Assembly: GCA_030442055.1 (NCBI GenBank)
Contig: JAUJEB010000008.1
Location: forward strand, 62,001 to 126,000
DNA length: 64,000 nt
Origin: Agaribacillus aureus
GTDB taxonomy: Bacteria; Bacteroidota; Bacteroidia; Cytophagales; Cyclobacteriaceae
Direction of reading: 5' to 3'
Program-made: the position numbers and the translations under genes
Notes under the pieces: model-generated
What the model saw: only the letters and a program-made list of their open reading frames with translations
The model's database searches: none
What the model was told of the DNA's origin: nothing
In this document: positions 26,897 through 36,189 of the stretch, in pieces
Numbering within the stretch: the stretch's first letter is position 1
Layout of the letters: every line of letters starts with the position of its first letter

Positions 26897-29293
26897 ATGT
26901 TTAAAAACTATATTCTTATTGTACTGAGAAATATTGAAAAATATAAGGGGTATAGTTTTATAAATATTTTTGGGTTGTCATTGGGTCTGACATGTAGCGT
27001 ATTGCTTTTGCTTTATATAGATTATGAATTCAGCTATGACCGCTATCACAGTCAATCAGAGCAGATATATAGAATTGCAACCAATGCCAATATAAAAGAT
27101 GATTATTTTAGCCTGGCCACTACCCCTGCCCCGCTGGGTCCGGTGTTAAAGAAGGAATTCAAAGAAGCTATCGAATTTACACGCATTGTGGATATGAAGC
27201 GGGAGATGGTAATGGTTGGAGACAATCAGTTTTTTGAAAATGATTTTTATTATGCCGACCCCGGTGTTTTCAAAATGTTTGATTTTCCCTTATACTCAGG
27301 AGATCCCAATAGCTGTTTGAATCGAAAGGATGCTATTGTGCTTTCCAAATCCCTTGCTGAAAAATATTTTGGTATGGCTGATGTAGTAGGGAAAACTATT
27401 TATTTCGGAGGAAACAGGGAACCTTTACAGGTAACCGGGATCTTAGAAGATGTCAAACCCAATTCGCATTTTGTTCCGTCTGCCTTTATTTCCTACCGAC
27501 ACCTACCCCGGGAAAGAAGTAAAAATTGGGTAGTTTTTGATGATTACACTTACGTATTATTTCCCAAAAATTTTATTGCGTCAGAGTTTCTTCCAAATCT
27601 TCAAATCGTTTACGAAGATTATATGGAAGAAATATTCTATCAATTCAACTCCTCTGCCTCGTTTTTTCTCCAACCGCTGACTGATATTCACCTATATTCC
27701 AAGTTACAACCCGAAATAACACCTGGAGGTGAAATATCTTATATCTACATTTTTTCGGCCATAGCACTGTTTATGATCATTATAGCCAGTATTAATTATA
27801 TGAATTTGGCAACGGCCAGGTCTGTTAAAAGGGCAAAGGAAGTTGGTTTGAGGAAGGTGGTAGGCTCCTATAAAACACAGCTGATAAAGCAGTTTATTGT
27901 CGAGTCAGTCATATTCACGATCATCGCTATGGTCGTCAGCCTGATTGCCATTAAATATTTGGTGAAACCTTTTACCAATATATCGGGAAGAGCCATTGAC
28001 CTTTCAGTATTGACTTCTCCCGATATCTTGCTGACACTGGTGGCGATTGTTTTGATCGTAGGGTTGATGGCCGGAAGTTATCCCGCTTTTTATTTGTCCA
28101 AATTAAAAACAGTGGAGGTTTTAAAGGGGAAATTATACGGAGGGCTAGGCAATCTGTCGCTGAGGAAGATACTGGTTATCACACAATTTGGATTGGCAAG
28201 TATCATGTTGATATGTACATGGGTAGTCTATGATCAGCTGCATTATCTGAACGATAAGGATCTTGGATTTAATGATCAAAACCTGATCAGGGTACCTTTA
28301 CGCGGCGAGACGCTACACACAAAATTTGATAGCCTTTCAAAATTATGGGCTACAAATGAAAACATCCAGATCGTTGCTTCGGGAGAGTGCACTCCCGGTA
28401 CCGGAGATTTTATGCAATCTGTGATTTATCTGGAGTCTCCCCAGGGGCAAATGCAGGAAAAGCTATTATTAAACTTTAACATTGACCAACATTACCTGGC
28501 AAGCCTGGGCATTGAACTTATTGAAGGGAGAAATTTCTCAACTAAATATGCGACGGATTCGCTGGATGAGGTGGTTGTAAATCAAACCCTGGTTGATAGG
28601 ATGAATTGGAAAAAACCACTGGGAAAGAAAGTAGAGATCATGGTGAACAAAGACCTTGGGATCAGAAAAGCACAGGTGGTGGGGGTAATCAGGGATTTCC
28701 ATGTCCTCTCCCTGCACGAAAAAATTGAGCCAATGATGTTGACTTTTAATGCGCGTAATCAATTTATGTTGGTTAAAATCAGTGGTAAGCAGGTGAAAGA
28801 GACCCTTAACTTTATGCATGAAGTATGGGACAAGCAAATAGCGGGGATGCCTTTCGATTACAGTTTTGTGGATGAAGATTTAAAAAAATACTACATAGAA
28901 GATGAAAGGAAGGGTAAAATTTTTGCGGTATTTTCTGGCGTCACAATCCTGATTGCCTGCCTGGGATTGTTCGGATTGGTATCTTTTACGGCTTCACAAC
29001 GTAAGAAAGAAATAAGCATCAGAAAAGTTAATGGGGCAACGTTTTCTGATATTATTATTTTGGTGGCGAAGGATTATCTAATTCTCATTGGTATTTCGAT
29101 ATTGATGGCCTGGCCATTTGCATACTATTTTATTAAAAATTGGTTGCAAAACTTTGCGTACAGCGTCAGTATCAAACCAGAAACATTTTTATTAACAGGG
29201 GTGGTAACTATTTTTATTACCATTCTCACGATTAGTTTTCACGCCACCAAGGCAGCATTCGCCAATCCCATCAACCCGCTAAAGGTTGAATAA
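26897..29293 (+). CDS. FtsX/MacB-like ABC transporter permease
   Basis: A 798-residue membrane protein of the large Bacteroidota permease family. It has an N-terminal membrane helix (SFINIFGLSLGLTCSVLLLL), a periplasmic MacB-type domain, three membrane helices around residues 285-400 (EVGLRKVVGSYKTQLIKQFI marks the first FtsX domain), then another helix, a second periplasmic domain and a second FtsX domain at 670-798 (KKEISIRKVNGATFSDIIIL). No ATPase gene is adjacent; these permeases often borrow one encoded elsewhere. Roles in the family include lipoprotein or peptide export and stress response, and this one cannot be assigned. Confidence 0.9.
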   Translation: MFKNYILIVLRNIEKYKGYSFINIFGLSLGLTCSVLLLLYIDYEFSYDRYHSQSEQIYRIATNANIKDDYFSLATTPAPLGPVLKKEFKEAIEFTRIVDMKREMVMVGDNQFFENDFYYADPGVFKMFDFPLYSGDPNSCLNRKDAIVLSKSLAEKYFGMADVVGKTIYFGGNREPLQVTGILEDVKPNSHFVPSAFISYRHLPRERSKNWVVFDDYTYVLFPKNFIASEFLPNLQIVYEDYMEEIFYQFNSSASFFLQPLTDIHLYSKLQPEITPGGEISYIYIFSAIALFMIIIASINYMNLATARSVKRAKEVGLRKVVGSYKTQLIKQFIVESVIFTIIAMVVSLIAIKYLVKPFTNISGRAIDLSVLTSPDILLTLVAIVLIVGLMAGSYPAFYLSKLKTVEVLKGKLYGGLGNLSLRKILVITQFGLASIMLICTWVVYDQLHYLNDKDLGFNDQNLIRVPLRGETLHTKFDSLSKLWATNENIQIVASGECTPGTGDFMQSVIYLESPQGQMQEKLLLNFNIDQHYLASLGIELIEGRNFSTKYATDSLDEVVVNQTLVDRMNWKKPLGKKVEIMVNKDLGIRKAQVVGVIRDFHVLSLHEKIEPMMLTFNARNQFMLVKISGKQVKETLNFMHEVWDKQIAGMPFDYSFVDEDLKKYYIEDERKGKIFAVFSGVTILIACLGLFGLVSFTASQRKKEISIRKVNGATFSDIIILVAKDYLILIGISILMAWPFAYYFIKNWLQNFAYSVSIKPETFLLTGVVTIFITILTISFHATKAAFANPINPLKVE

Positions 29294-29379
29294 TGTGCTG
29301 CCGGTTGACAGATATTAGTAGGACTTAAATTGTGTTAATGCTTATATTATTTTATCTTTTACGTTGTTAACCACCTATT

Positions 29380-30633
29380 ATGAGAAATGTATTAAAGCGC
29401 CTTTTTTTAATTTTTCCCTTGTATAGCTGTGCTGTTTCTCCATGTTTTTCGCAATCTTACGTCGACCAGGTGCTTGGTTTCAGAATGGACAACGACAAGA
29501 AGAAGGTTGAATTTAAATTTGAGAATTATAATAACCTTATCATTGTTTCTCTACTCCTGAATGACGTATTGCCTGTTAAGTTTATTCTTGATTCAGGTGT
29601 CAGAACTTCGATACTTACAGAACGATCACTTAGTGATTTTTTGGCTATCAACTATGACAGAAAAATTCCTCTTATTGGCACCGACGGGACCAAGCTGATT
29701 GATGCTTACGTAGCCAGCAATGTCACATTGAAACTGCCTGGCGCTACCAGTAAGGGCCAGGGAATGCTGGTACTTGCCGAGGATTATTTGCAACTAAAGA
29801 ATTACTTGGGTGTAGAGGTACACGGCATCCTGGGTTATGAATTGTTCAGCAGGTTTATTGTTAAAATAAACTATGACAAAACCACCGTTACACTTTACAA
29901 CCCGGACTACTTCAAACCCAAAAAAAAGCAGGAAGTGTTACCACTGACCATCGAAGACTCCAAGCCTTATTTATTTGGAAACGTGAAAGTTGGCAATGGC
30001 CAGCGTTTGCCGGCCAAACTGATGATGGATACCGGTGCCAGTCATTCAATTTTACTAGATAAAGAATCTCACGATTCAATTAATATCCCTGAACAAAAAA
30101 TATATACCACCCTTGGCAGGGGGTTAGGAGGTAATATTGAAGGTTTTATTGCCAGAGTAAAAAATGTTAATCTGGGCAGTTTTGAATTTGAGGAGGTAAT
30201 CGGTTCTTTTCCTGTTTCTGAAACATTGGCGGAAATGTTCAAACCCAATAAAAGGCAAGGAACCATCGGCGGAGGGTTGTTATCCAAATTTATCGTAACG
30301 ATAGATTACTTTAACGAAAGAATTTATTTAAAAAAGGGAAGAAAAATTAACAAGGGATTTGAATACAATATGAGTGGTATTGAGGTCAAAGCCATAGGAA
30401 ACAATTTGAATACCTTTGTAATTAACGAGATCACACCGGATTCCCCGGCAGAAAGAGCAGGCCTGTTGCCGGGAGATATTATAGATAACCTCAATGGGCA
30501 TAGCGCCTCCAACATTCAACTGAATGACGTCAATTCTTTTTTCCGGACTAAACCGGGACGGAAAATCAATCTTAGTATTGTACGGGACGGTGAAAAAATT
30601 AAAAAGACATTTAAACTGGAAAAGGTAATTTAA
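29380..30633 (+). CDS. Secreted aspartyl protease-like protein with PDZ domain
   Basis: A 417-residue exported protein with a signal peptide (about residues 1-25). Two retropepsin-like halves follow: the first has LDSGVRTSILTE, the second LMMDTGASHSILL, giving the two Asp-containing motifs of a bilobed aspartyl protease. DSG replaces DTG in the first. A C-terminal PDZ domain (about 330-415) includes ITPDSPAERAGLLPGDIIDN. PDZ plus aspartyl protease is common in Bacteroidota, and substrates are generally unknown. It lies 86 bp after the permease gene and may be co-transcribed. Confidence 0.88.
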   Translation: MRNVLKRLFLIFPLYSCAVSPCFSQSYVDQVLGFRMDNDKKKVEFKFENYNNLIIVSLLLNDVLPVKFILDSGVRTSILTERSLSDFLAINYDRKIPLIGTDGTKLIDAYVASNVTLKLPGATSKGQGMLVLAEDYLQLKNYLGVEVHGILGYELFSRFIVKINYDKTTVTLYNPDYFKPKKKQEVLPLTIEDSKPYLFGNVKVGNGQRLPAKLMMDTGASHSILLDKESHDSINIPEQKIYTTLGRGLGGNIEGFIARVKNVNLGSFEFEEVIGSFPVSETLAEMFKPNKRQGTIGGGLLSKFIVTIDYFNERIYLKKGRKINKGFEYNMSGIEVKAIGNNLNTFVINEITPDSPAERAGLLPGDIIDNLNGHSASNIQLNDVNSFFRTKPGRKINLSIVRDGEKIKKTFKLEKVI

Positions 30634-30635
30634 TA

Positions 30636-31118
30636 TTAAATACCCTTAGCCTGGGTTTTAGACAACCGGATCGAGTTAGTAAGCTTTCTCTTATTTTTTT
30701 TGTATTTAATATACAAATACCGTTGTGTTTTCCTGGACTTGATAACGTTGATGATAGCCTTTGATAAACTTTCTCCGGTTATACCGTCTTTCAGTAAAAA
30801 ATCGCTTAATCCCGGCACATTAATCTCCTTTTTATAGCAACTTTTCAAAAGGGTAATAGGAATATCCTTGGTTCTGTGATTGCTATTAATTTTGCTGGAG
30901 AAATCAGCCAGACTTTTTTTATCTATGGTATCATCAACCAGGATACAACCTGGCTTAAATTTCAGAATTTTCATTAAACTATCTCTGGTTGAGAAGCAAA
31001 AATCAGAGATGAATTTTATGCCTTTGAGGTTTTTAAGTTGATTTCTGACGCGGGATAATTCTATAGGGTTATTCCCTATAATTAAAACATTGATCGTACT
31101 TGTAATAGATTTTTCCAT
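30636..31118 (-). CDS. Degenerate response-regulator receiver-like protein
   Basis: A 160-residue protein shaped like a CheY receiver: first strand INVLIIGNNPIELSRVRNQL, third strand GCILVDDTIDKKSLADFSSK with an Asp at the usual phosphoacceptor place, and DFLLKDG where the conserved Lys is expected. The acidic pair normally found after the first strand (DD or ED) is replaced by NN, so Mg binding and phosphorylation may be impaired. A very basic tail (KSRKTQRYLYIKYKKNKRKL) follows and may bind nucleic acid or an acidic partner. No histidine kinase is nearby. Confidence 0.7.
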   Translation of the reverse strand: MEKSITSTINVLIIGNNPIELSRVRNQLKNLKGIKFISDFCFSTRDSLMKILKFKPGCILVDDTIDKKSLADFSSKINSNHRTKDIPITLLKSCYKKEINVPGLSDFLLKDGITGESLSKAIINVIKSRKTQRYLYIKYKKNKRKLTNSIRLSKTQAKGI

Positions 31119-31317
31119 TTTCTTTGAGGCCTTCAGCTGCTTTTCTACTACTGAATAGCGATATATTAATTAAATACAATTATATATTAAAATGTTTATT
31201 TACTAACGTCAAAATGTTGTAAGTGTTCTACAAATGTGCCTTTTTTTTTAAATATTTCGACTAACACCTAAAAAGTAAAAGTGAACGGTTGGAAATGTGG
31301 GTTCAGACAATTTTGGA

Positions 31318-32193
31318 TCACGTTTTTTTCAATGACAACAAGCTTCCGGTCACGATTAATAATGTCCCGGAAATGGAGTACGGTGTCCATTTGAATCCTT
31401 CAAAATAACTAGAAATAAACAGTGCTATAATGGGTGCTGTTAAAATGACATAGGCGGCCTTATCGGGCCCGATATTACCGATCAGTTTTAAATACGCGCC
31501 GAAAGCTATCACAGATCCGAAAATGGCAAGATAAAGTAGCGACAGCACATAGGGCAGCGACGTGTCAAAGATAAAGCTACTTCCGGAAATGATCGCGATC
31601 CCCAATAAAGCCAGGGCTCCGTAGATCATGCCGTACATATTGGTTTGTATAATAGGCAGATTTTTTCTTTGATTATAAGCCGATGTAATATTGCCTAAAG
31701 ATGCCAGCATAATACCCAGTAAACAATATAATAGTCCGGTAAAATTATCACCGGAAAAGTCCAGGTTTACAAATTCTTCTCTGAAAATTAGTACAATCCC
31801 GGTAACGCCCAGGACTGCTCCGATGATAGTGAGTATCTTAACCTTGTTTTTAAGAATGATAGCCGCGAAGAAAATATTAAGAAAAATGAGTATGGAAAAG
31901 GCGGCGGCTACCAGGCCACTGGTCAGGGATTTTTCGGCCATATATACAAACAGATAATTAAAGCCAAAAAGAAAGAATCCCTGGAGGGCCATTAACAGAT
32001 GACTTTGCCGGGAAAATTTTAACTCCAGTTTAAAAACAAGGCAATAAACAAGCAGTATCAATCCAGCAATGCCAAACCTGTAACTTACCGATAGCAGCGG
32101 GTCGGTCTGACTAAGTTGAAATTTGATAATGAACCAGGTACTTCCCCAAATAGCTGTAGGAATGATGAAGAGAAAAAAATTATTACCTTTCAA
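31318..32193 (-). CDS. EamA/DMT family transporter
   Basis: A 291-residue inner-membrane protein with about ten hydrophobic segments in two five-helix EamA repeats. The first begins IPTAIWGSTWFIIKFQLSQT; the second starts near LLYCLLGIMLASLGNITSAY. Such drug/metabolite transporters usually export amino acids, nucleosides or toxic metabolites. The start is apparently TTG, since no ATG lies in frame upstream. A hairpin with a short leader frame lies about 95 bp upstream on the same strand and may attenuate the gene. Confidence 0.88.
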   Translation of the reverse strand: MKGNNFFLFIIPTAIWGSTWFIIKFQLSQTDPLLSVSYRFGIAGLILLVYCLVFKLELKFSRQSHLLMALQGFFLFGFNYLFVYMAEKSLTSGLVAAAFSILIFLNIFFAAIILKNKVKILTIIGAVLGVTGIVLIFREEFVNLDFSGDNFTGLLYCLLGIMLASLGNITSAYNQRKNLPIIQTNMYGMIYGALALLGIAIISGSSFIFDTSLPYVLSLLYLAIFGSVIAFGAYLKLIGNIGPDKAAYVILTAPIIALFISSYFEGFKWTPYSISGTLLIVTGSLLSLKKT

Positions 32194-32257
32194 TGCAGTT
32201 GATTTAATACGAAAATAAATATACGTGGAAAGGGTGAGAAAAGATTAAAAATGCCGG

Positions 32258-32326
32258 TCAGTATTTTTCTGGAATCACAAAAGAAGAAGCCCCGGAGAGA
32301 CCAGGGCTTACAATCAACCAAAACAT
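32258..32326 (-). other. Possible leader peptide overlapping an attenuator-like hairpin
   Basis: ATG at 32326 opens a 22-codon frame (MFWLIVSPGLSGASSF and six more). It runs through a 9-bp-armed hairpin (AAGCCCTGG/CCGGGGCTT, one mismatch, 32287-32309), which is followed by a pyrimidine-rich CTTCTTCTTTT. The frame ends 65 bp before the EamA gene. The arrangement resembles an attenuator, but a plain terminator is also possible and no regulatory codon run is present. Confidence 0.3.
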
Positions 32327-32770
32327 AAAACTATCACTTTGGATCCAATATATTATTAATACGCTCCAAAGCGTCTATTAAATGGTTACGTGACATTTGG
32401 TCAGAAGTTTTGAAAATAGTCGAATTTATTTGACTTTTTAATTATTTTGACCCTGGAAGCCTACAAGAGGAATGTTAAACCAGCTGATATTTAACCCTGC
32501 AAGCCTAAAAACTGCCGAAAACCAGGTGACACCTAATTTTGCTTTGAGTCGCTAACGGTTCGATTCTTTCGATCCGAATGCTTGGATATTTTCCTGTCCC
32601 GGTTGGTTATGATATATTGACATCATCACCGAGAGCGCTGAATTATTGCATCGTTTTTTTTCATTTTAAACCTTGAAGCATATCCGCCAAATATAGTATT
32701 CTTGAAAATGTCAAAGATTATATAAAAAGGGATGATGGCTGACGGGAATTTTGCTTAAATTAACACAATG

Positions 32771-32819
32771 GGGAATATTCAGCAGTTTCGACTGCTGTGA
32801 ATTATATTTAGGGAATATT
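32771..32819 (+). promoter_or_regulatory. UUCG hairpin flanked by GGGAATATT repeats
   Basis: CAGCAGT-TTCG-ACTGCTG (32780-32797) is a perfect 7-bp stem with the stable UUCG tetraloop. GGGAATATT occurs at 32771-32779 and again at 32811-32819, 40 bp apart. The whole lies 37-85 bp upstream of the FAD oxidoreductase start, so it may be an RNA leader structure or protein-binding site. Confidence 0.45.
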
Positions 32820-32855
32820 TCCATCAACGCATGTTCGATTTAATTAAAACATCGT

Positions 32856-33971
32856 ATGAAAGATGTAATTATTGTTGGAGGAGGATTGGCAGGTCTTGTG
32901 AATGCAATCATTATGGCCAGGGCCGGACTGGACGTTATATTGATTGAAAAGAAACAATATCCGTTTCATCGGGTTTGCGGAGAGTACGTTTCCAACGAGG
33001 TAGTGCCATTTCTTAAGTCAATTGATGGTTATCCGGCTTCCTTCGATCCTCCTCAGATTCAACGCTTTATGTTGTCTTCTGTGTCCGGTAAAAAGGTGGA
33101 AATGCCACTGGACCTTGGAGGGTTTGGCCTCAGTAGGTATAGTCTTGATCACCATCTTTACGAGCTGGCCAAAAAGGCGGGAAGCATATTTCGATTGAAT
33201 ACGACAGTAGATTATATATCCTATGAGGGAGATCACTTTCAGGTCTGGCTTTCGGGAGGGGGAGAAATTTTAAAATCCAGAGTTGTTGTAGGTGCCTATG
33301 GCAAGCGGTCCAAGTTGGACACTGCTTTAAACCGCTCCTTTATGAAGCAAAGGTCCCCATTTCTGGCGGTGAAATACCATATTAATTACGACATCCCCAA
33401 TGATCTTATTGCCTTGCACAATTTTGAAGGAGGCTATTGCGGCATAAGCAAGGTGGAGGATGAAAAGGTAAATTTGTGCTACTTAAGCCATCGTCGTCAA
33501 TTGAAAAAATACAAATCCATCAACGATTTACAGCAAAACGTTTTATGCAAAAACCCTTTGCTTGCGACCATATTTAATGAGGCCGAATTTTTATTTGAAA
33601 AACCATTAGTTATCAATGAAATTTCTTTTGAAAAAAAGAGTGCTGTAGAAAACCACGTGCTGATGTCTGGGGACTCTTCAGGGCTCATCACCCCACTCTG
33701 CGGCAATGGTATGGCCATGGCAATTCATTCGGCAAAGGTTTTATCGGATCTGGTGATTCGTTATTTCAAAGGCGAAATCTCGCGCAAAAACCTGGAGCAG
33801 TTTTATCAGAAGAGATGGAATCAGCTGTTCAGCGCACGGCTGTGGGTAGGCCGCAGGTCTCAATCCTTATTTGGTACCGGGCTTGCATCTGAGCTAGCCA
33901 TTTTTACTATGAAAAACTTCAAGCCGGTGGCACGGACCATTATGAAAAATACACATGGTGAGGTATTCTGA
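32856..33971 (+). CDS. FAD-dependent oxidoreductase of the type III PKS cluster
   Basis: A 371-residue flavoprotein of the geranylgeranyl reductase/aromatic hydroxylase superfamily. The N-terminal dinucleotide-binding motif is VIIVGGGLAGLVNAIIMARA followed by IEKKQYPFHRVCGEYVS. The second FAD motif is MSGDSSGLITPLCGNGMAMA, with the GD and P residues that contact the ribityl chain. It could hydroxylate or reduce the product of the type III PKS encoded 1.1 kb away; the opposite-strand UbiA gene lies between. The exact reaction is unknown. Confidence 0.88.
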   Translation: MKDVIIVGGGLAGLVNAIIMARAGLDVILIEKKQYPFHRVCGEYVSNEVVPFLKSIDGYPASFDPPQIQRFMLSSVSGKKVEMPLDLGGFGLSRYSLDHHLYELAKKAGSIFRLNTTVDYISYEGDHFQVWLSGGGEILKSRVVVGAYGKRSKLDTALNRSFMKQRSPFLAVKYHINYDIPNDLIALHNFEGGYCGISKVEDEKVNLCYLSHRRQLKKYKSINDLQQNVLCKNPLLATIFNEAEFLFEKPLVINEISFEKKSAVENHVLMSGDSSGLITPLCGNGMAMAIHSAKVLSDLVIRYFKGEISRKNLEQFYQKRWNQLFSARLWVGRRSQSLFGTGLASELAIFTMKNFKPVARTIMKNTHGEVF

Positions 33972-34048
33972 TGAATATCCTGATTTAAAAACCCCTTAGG
34001 CACGTAGCCAAAAAGCGTCACCTCATTTTTCTGAATTTTTTCCAGGAA

Positions 34049-34948
34049 CTAGTAGCCTTCCAGAACAGCGTCTAACACACCGGAAGATTTCAGGAAGAGA
34101 TAAATGAAGAATACGTTCATACAGATGGCAGAAATTGTATTTAGCCACATCGTATGCCGGTAATCAGCCATGGTTTCATCCTTAATAACTCTCCAAAACC
34201 AATAGACAAAGAACAGGACCACCGGCGCCAGGAAAATCATAAAATCGTAGCCGTATTGTATGTGGTAATAGGCATTAAAATAAAATAAAAAGCCTGCGGT
34301 AGCTAATGAAAATACAATGCCGGTAAAAATAAAAGTGCCTTTAATTCCTAATAGTCGACTTAATGTAAAGTCTCCTCTTTTGGCGTCTTCTTCATGTTGA
34401 TAAATCTGGGTCATCGGATACGACCCCCAGAGAATTGCTGATGCAAGCAGGCTGGCAAAGATAATCTTTGAATTCATCGCATTGTCCAAATGGAAATCAT
34501 TGAGTCCAACATAAGCCATTAAAAAGGAGAAACTGCCCTGAAAATAGCCGGCAATAAACCAACTTAAGAAAGGGTATTTTTTTATTCTGACAGCGGGATG
34601 GCTGTAGGCTTTTGATACCAATCCGTATATGAATAACATCGACGCAAAATGAAGGTTAATCATGAACCCCAGCAAAAGTGCCAGCAGATCAAATGCCAGG
34701 GAGATCCAGTATAATTGTCGCGATACCGGCGGGGGATTTTTGATACCCCCTATACTTTTTTCGTCTTTATCGAAATAGCTGTTATAGGCATTACTGGCCG
34801 GGTATAAAAAAAGATGCAGGGCAAAAAACACAATCGCGATCCGTTCCGGATCCAGGTTGGGGGTTAGGGCCAGCGCAAATAAAAATACGGGTAATAGAAA
34901 AAATGAAAACGGAATCCGTAAATGAAGAAAAGTTGATCTTAATATCAT
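34049..34948 (-). CDS. UbiA family prenyltransferase
   Basis: A 299-residue membrane protein with about eight or nine helices. The first Asp-rich motif is NAYNSYFDKDEKSIGGIKNP, the second QHEEDAKRGDFTLSRLLG; in this family these bind Mg and the prenyl diphosphate. UbiA enzymes prenylate aromatic acceptors in the membrane. Placed divergently from a type III PKS, it is likely to attach a prenyl chain to the aromatic polyketide, giving a lipoquinone- or pigment-like product. Alternatives such as menaquinone or heme prenylation are less likely in this context. Confidence 0.87.
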   Translation of the reverse strand: MILRSTFLHLRIPFSFFLLPVFLFALALTPNLDPERIAIVFFALHLFLYPASNAYNSYFDKDEKSIGGIKNPPPVSRQLYWISLAFDLLALLLGFMINLHFASMLFIYGLVSKAYSHPAVRIKKYPFLSWFIAGYFQGSFSFLMAYVGLNDFHLDNAMNSKIIFASLLASAILWGSYPMTQIYQHEEDAKRGDFTLSRLLGIKGTFIFTGIVFSLATAGFLFYFNAYYHIQYGYDFMIFLAPVVLFFVYWFWRVIKDETMADYRHTMWLNTISAICMNVFFIYLFLKSSGVLDAVLEGY

Positions 34949-34995
34949 TTAAAAAATGGTTTAGGAACAATTTATCAAAAATTTACCTATAATTA

Positions 34996-35023
34996 ATAAT
35001 TGTTATAGCAGGATAACAATTAT
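34996..35023. promoter_or_regulatory. 11-bp-armed inverted repeat in the divergent UbiA/PKS promoter
   Basis: ATAATTGTTAT, a 6-bp spacer AGCAGG, and the exact reverse complement ATAACAATTAT. The core TTGTTAT-N6-ATAACAA (35000-35019) has the same arms and spacer as the palindrome upstream of marR at 9413-9432. It lies about 50 bp from each of the two divergent start codons. Confidence 0.72.
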
Positions 35024-35068
35024 AACTATCAGATTCTAAAAAGGGTAAAGCAGGACCAAAAAAAACAA

Positions 35069-36175
35069 ATGGAGGCATGCATTTCGGCTATAGGAACCGC
35101 CAATCCACCATATAAAATTCCGCAGGCAAAAATTGCGGAATTTATGGCGGGAGCTCACGGATTGGGCGGGAGCCAAAAGCAACGGCTGTTTGCATTGTAT
35201 AGAGCCACCGGTATTCACAATCGTTATGCCGTAATCCCGGATTATGGAAAACCAGCGGGATCATATGTGTTTTATCCAAACAGTAAAGGCCTTGAACCTT
35301 TTCCTTCTACCAGCGCACGATTGGAGTTATATCGAAAAGAAGCGCTACCTCTTGCCACAGCGGCTGTCCACGATTGTTTAAATCAGATACCGCATATACA
35401 CCGTCATGATATCACTCATTTAATAACAGTCAGTTGCACTGGAATGTATGCTCCCGGATTAGACATCGACTTAATTAATATCCTGGGCCTCGACCGGGAG
35501 ATACAGCGTTTTTGTATCAATTTCATGGGTTGTTACGCGGCGTTTAATGGTATTAAGATGGGGCGTGCCATATGTCAGGCAGACCCAAACGCCAAGGTGT
35601 TGATTGTATGCGTGGAACTTTGTAGTCTCCACTTCCAAAAATCGCCTGTAGAAGATAATCTGCTGGCGAATGCCTTATTTGGAGATGGCGCAGCTGCCGT
35701 ACTGATGGAAGACGTTCCGGACTCAGGTAAGGCAATATCACTCCAGTCGGTCCATTGTGACATAATGCCTGAGGGTGCGGGTGATATGGCCTGGGCTGTC
35801 GGAGATTTTGGATTTGAGATGACCTTGTCTGCCAACGTACCGGAAGTGATTAAAACAGGAATTCGTGGGCTGATTGCGCAACTAAAAGAGAAATTAACCA
35901 TCCCCATTCATCATTTTGATAAATACGCCATTCATCCGGGTGGAAAAAAAATACTACAGGTTATCGAGGAGGAGTTGGCAATTGAAAAAAAGGACAATCT
36001 TTACGCTCATGAAATATTGAAAAAATACGGGAACATGTCGAGCCCAACAATCCTTTATGTCTTAAAATTACTTTTTGATGAAATGTTGGAAAAAAATAGA
36101 GGGGAGCATATATTGGCCTTAGCATTTGGTCCGGGGTTGACCCTGGAGAGCATGGTTTTAAAAATACACCATTAA
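35069..36175 (+). CDS. Type III polyketide synthase (chalcone/stilbene synthase family)
   Basis: A 368-residue homodimer-type ketosynthase. The catalytic triad is intact: Cys155 in NFMGCYAAFNG, His289 in KYAIHPGGKK and Asn322 in KYGNMSSPT. The N-terminal thiolase-fold signature SCTGMYAPGLDIDLI is also present. Such enzymes extend an acyl-CoA starter with malonyl-CoA and cyclise it to pyrones, resorcinols or phloroglucinols. Bacterial members often use long-chain acyl-CoA. The methyltransferase gene follows by 14 bp, and UbiA and FAD-oxidoreductase genes flank it. The product is not predictable from sequence alone. Confidence 0.93.
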   Translation: MEACISAIGTANPPYKIPQAKIAEFMAGAHGLGGSQKQRLFALYRATGIHNRYAVIPDYGKPAGSYVFYPNSKGLEPFPSTSARLELYRKEALPLATAAVHDCLNQIPHIHRHDITHLITVSCTGMYAPGLDIDLINILGLDREIQRFCINFMGCYAAFNGIKMGRAICQADPNAKVLIVCVELCSLHFQKSPVEDNLLANALFGDGAAAVLMEDVPDSGKAISLQSVHCDIMPEGAGDMAWAVGDFGFEMTLSANVPEVIKTGIRGLIAQLKEKLTIPIHHFDKYAIHPGGKKILQVIEEELAIEKKDNLYAHEILKKYGNMSSPTILYVLKLLFDEMLEKNRGEHILALAFGPGLTLESMVLKIHH

Positions 36176-36189
36176 GGCATTTGTAACAT

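Larger units (their letters stand above)
32194..32855. other. Long intergenic region between EamA and the FAD oxidoreductase
   Basis: About 660 bp without a credible gene. It contains hairpins at 32287-32309 and 32361-32374, a 22-codon frame overlapping the first on the minus strand, and a UUCG hairpin at 32780-32797 flanked by GGGAATATT repeats. The stretch 32400-32760 shows no clear structure to me. Confidence 0.5.
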
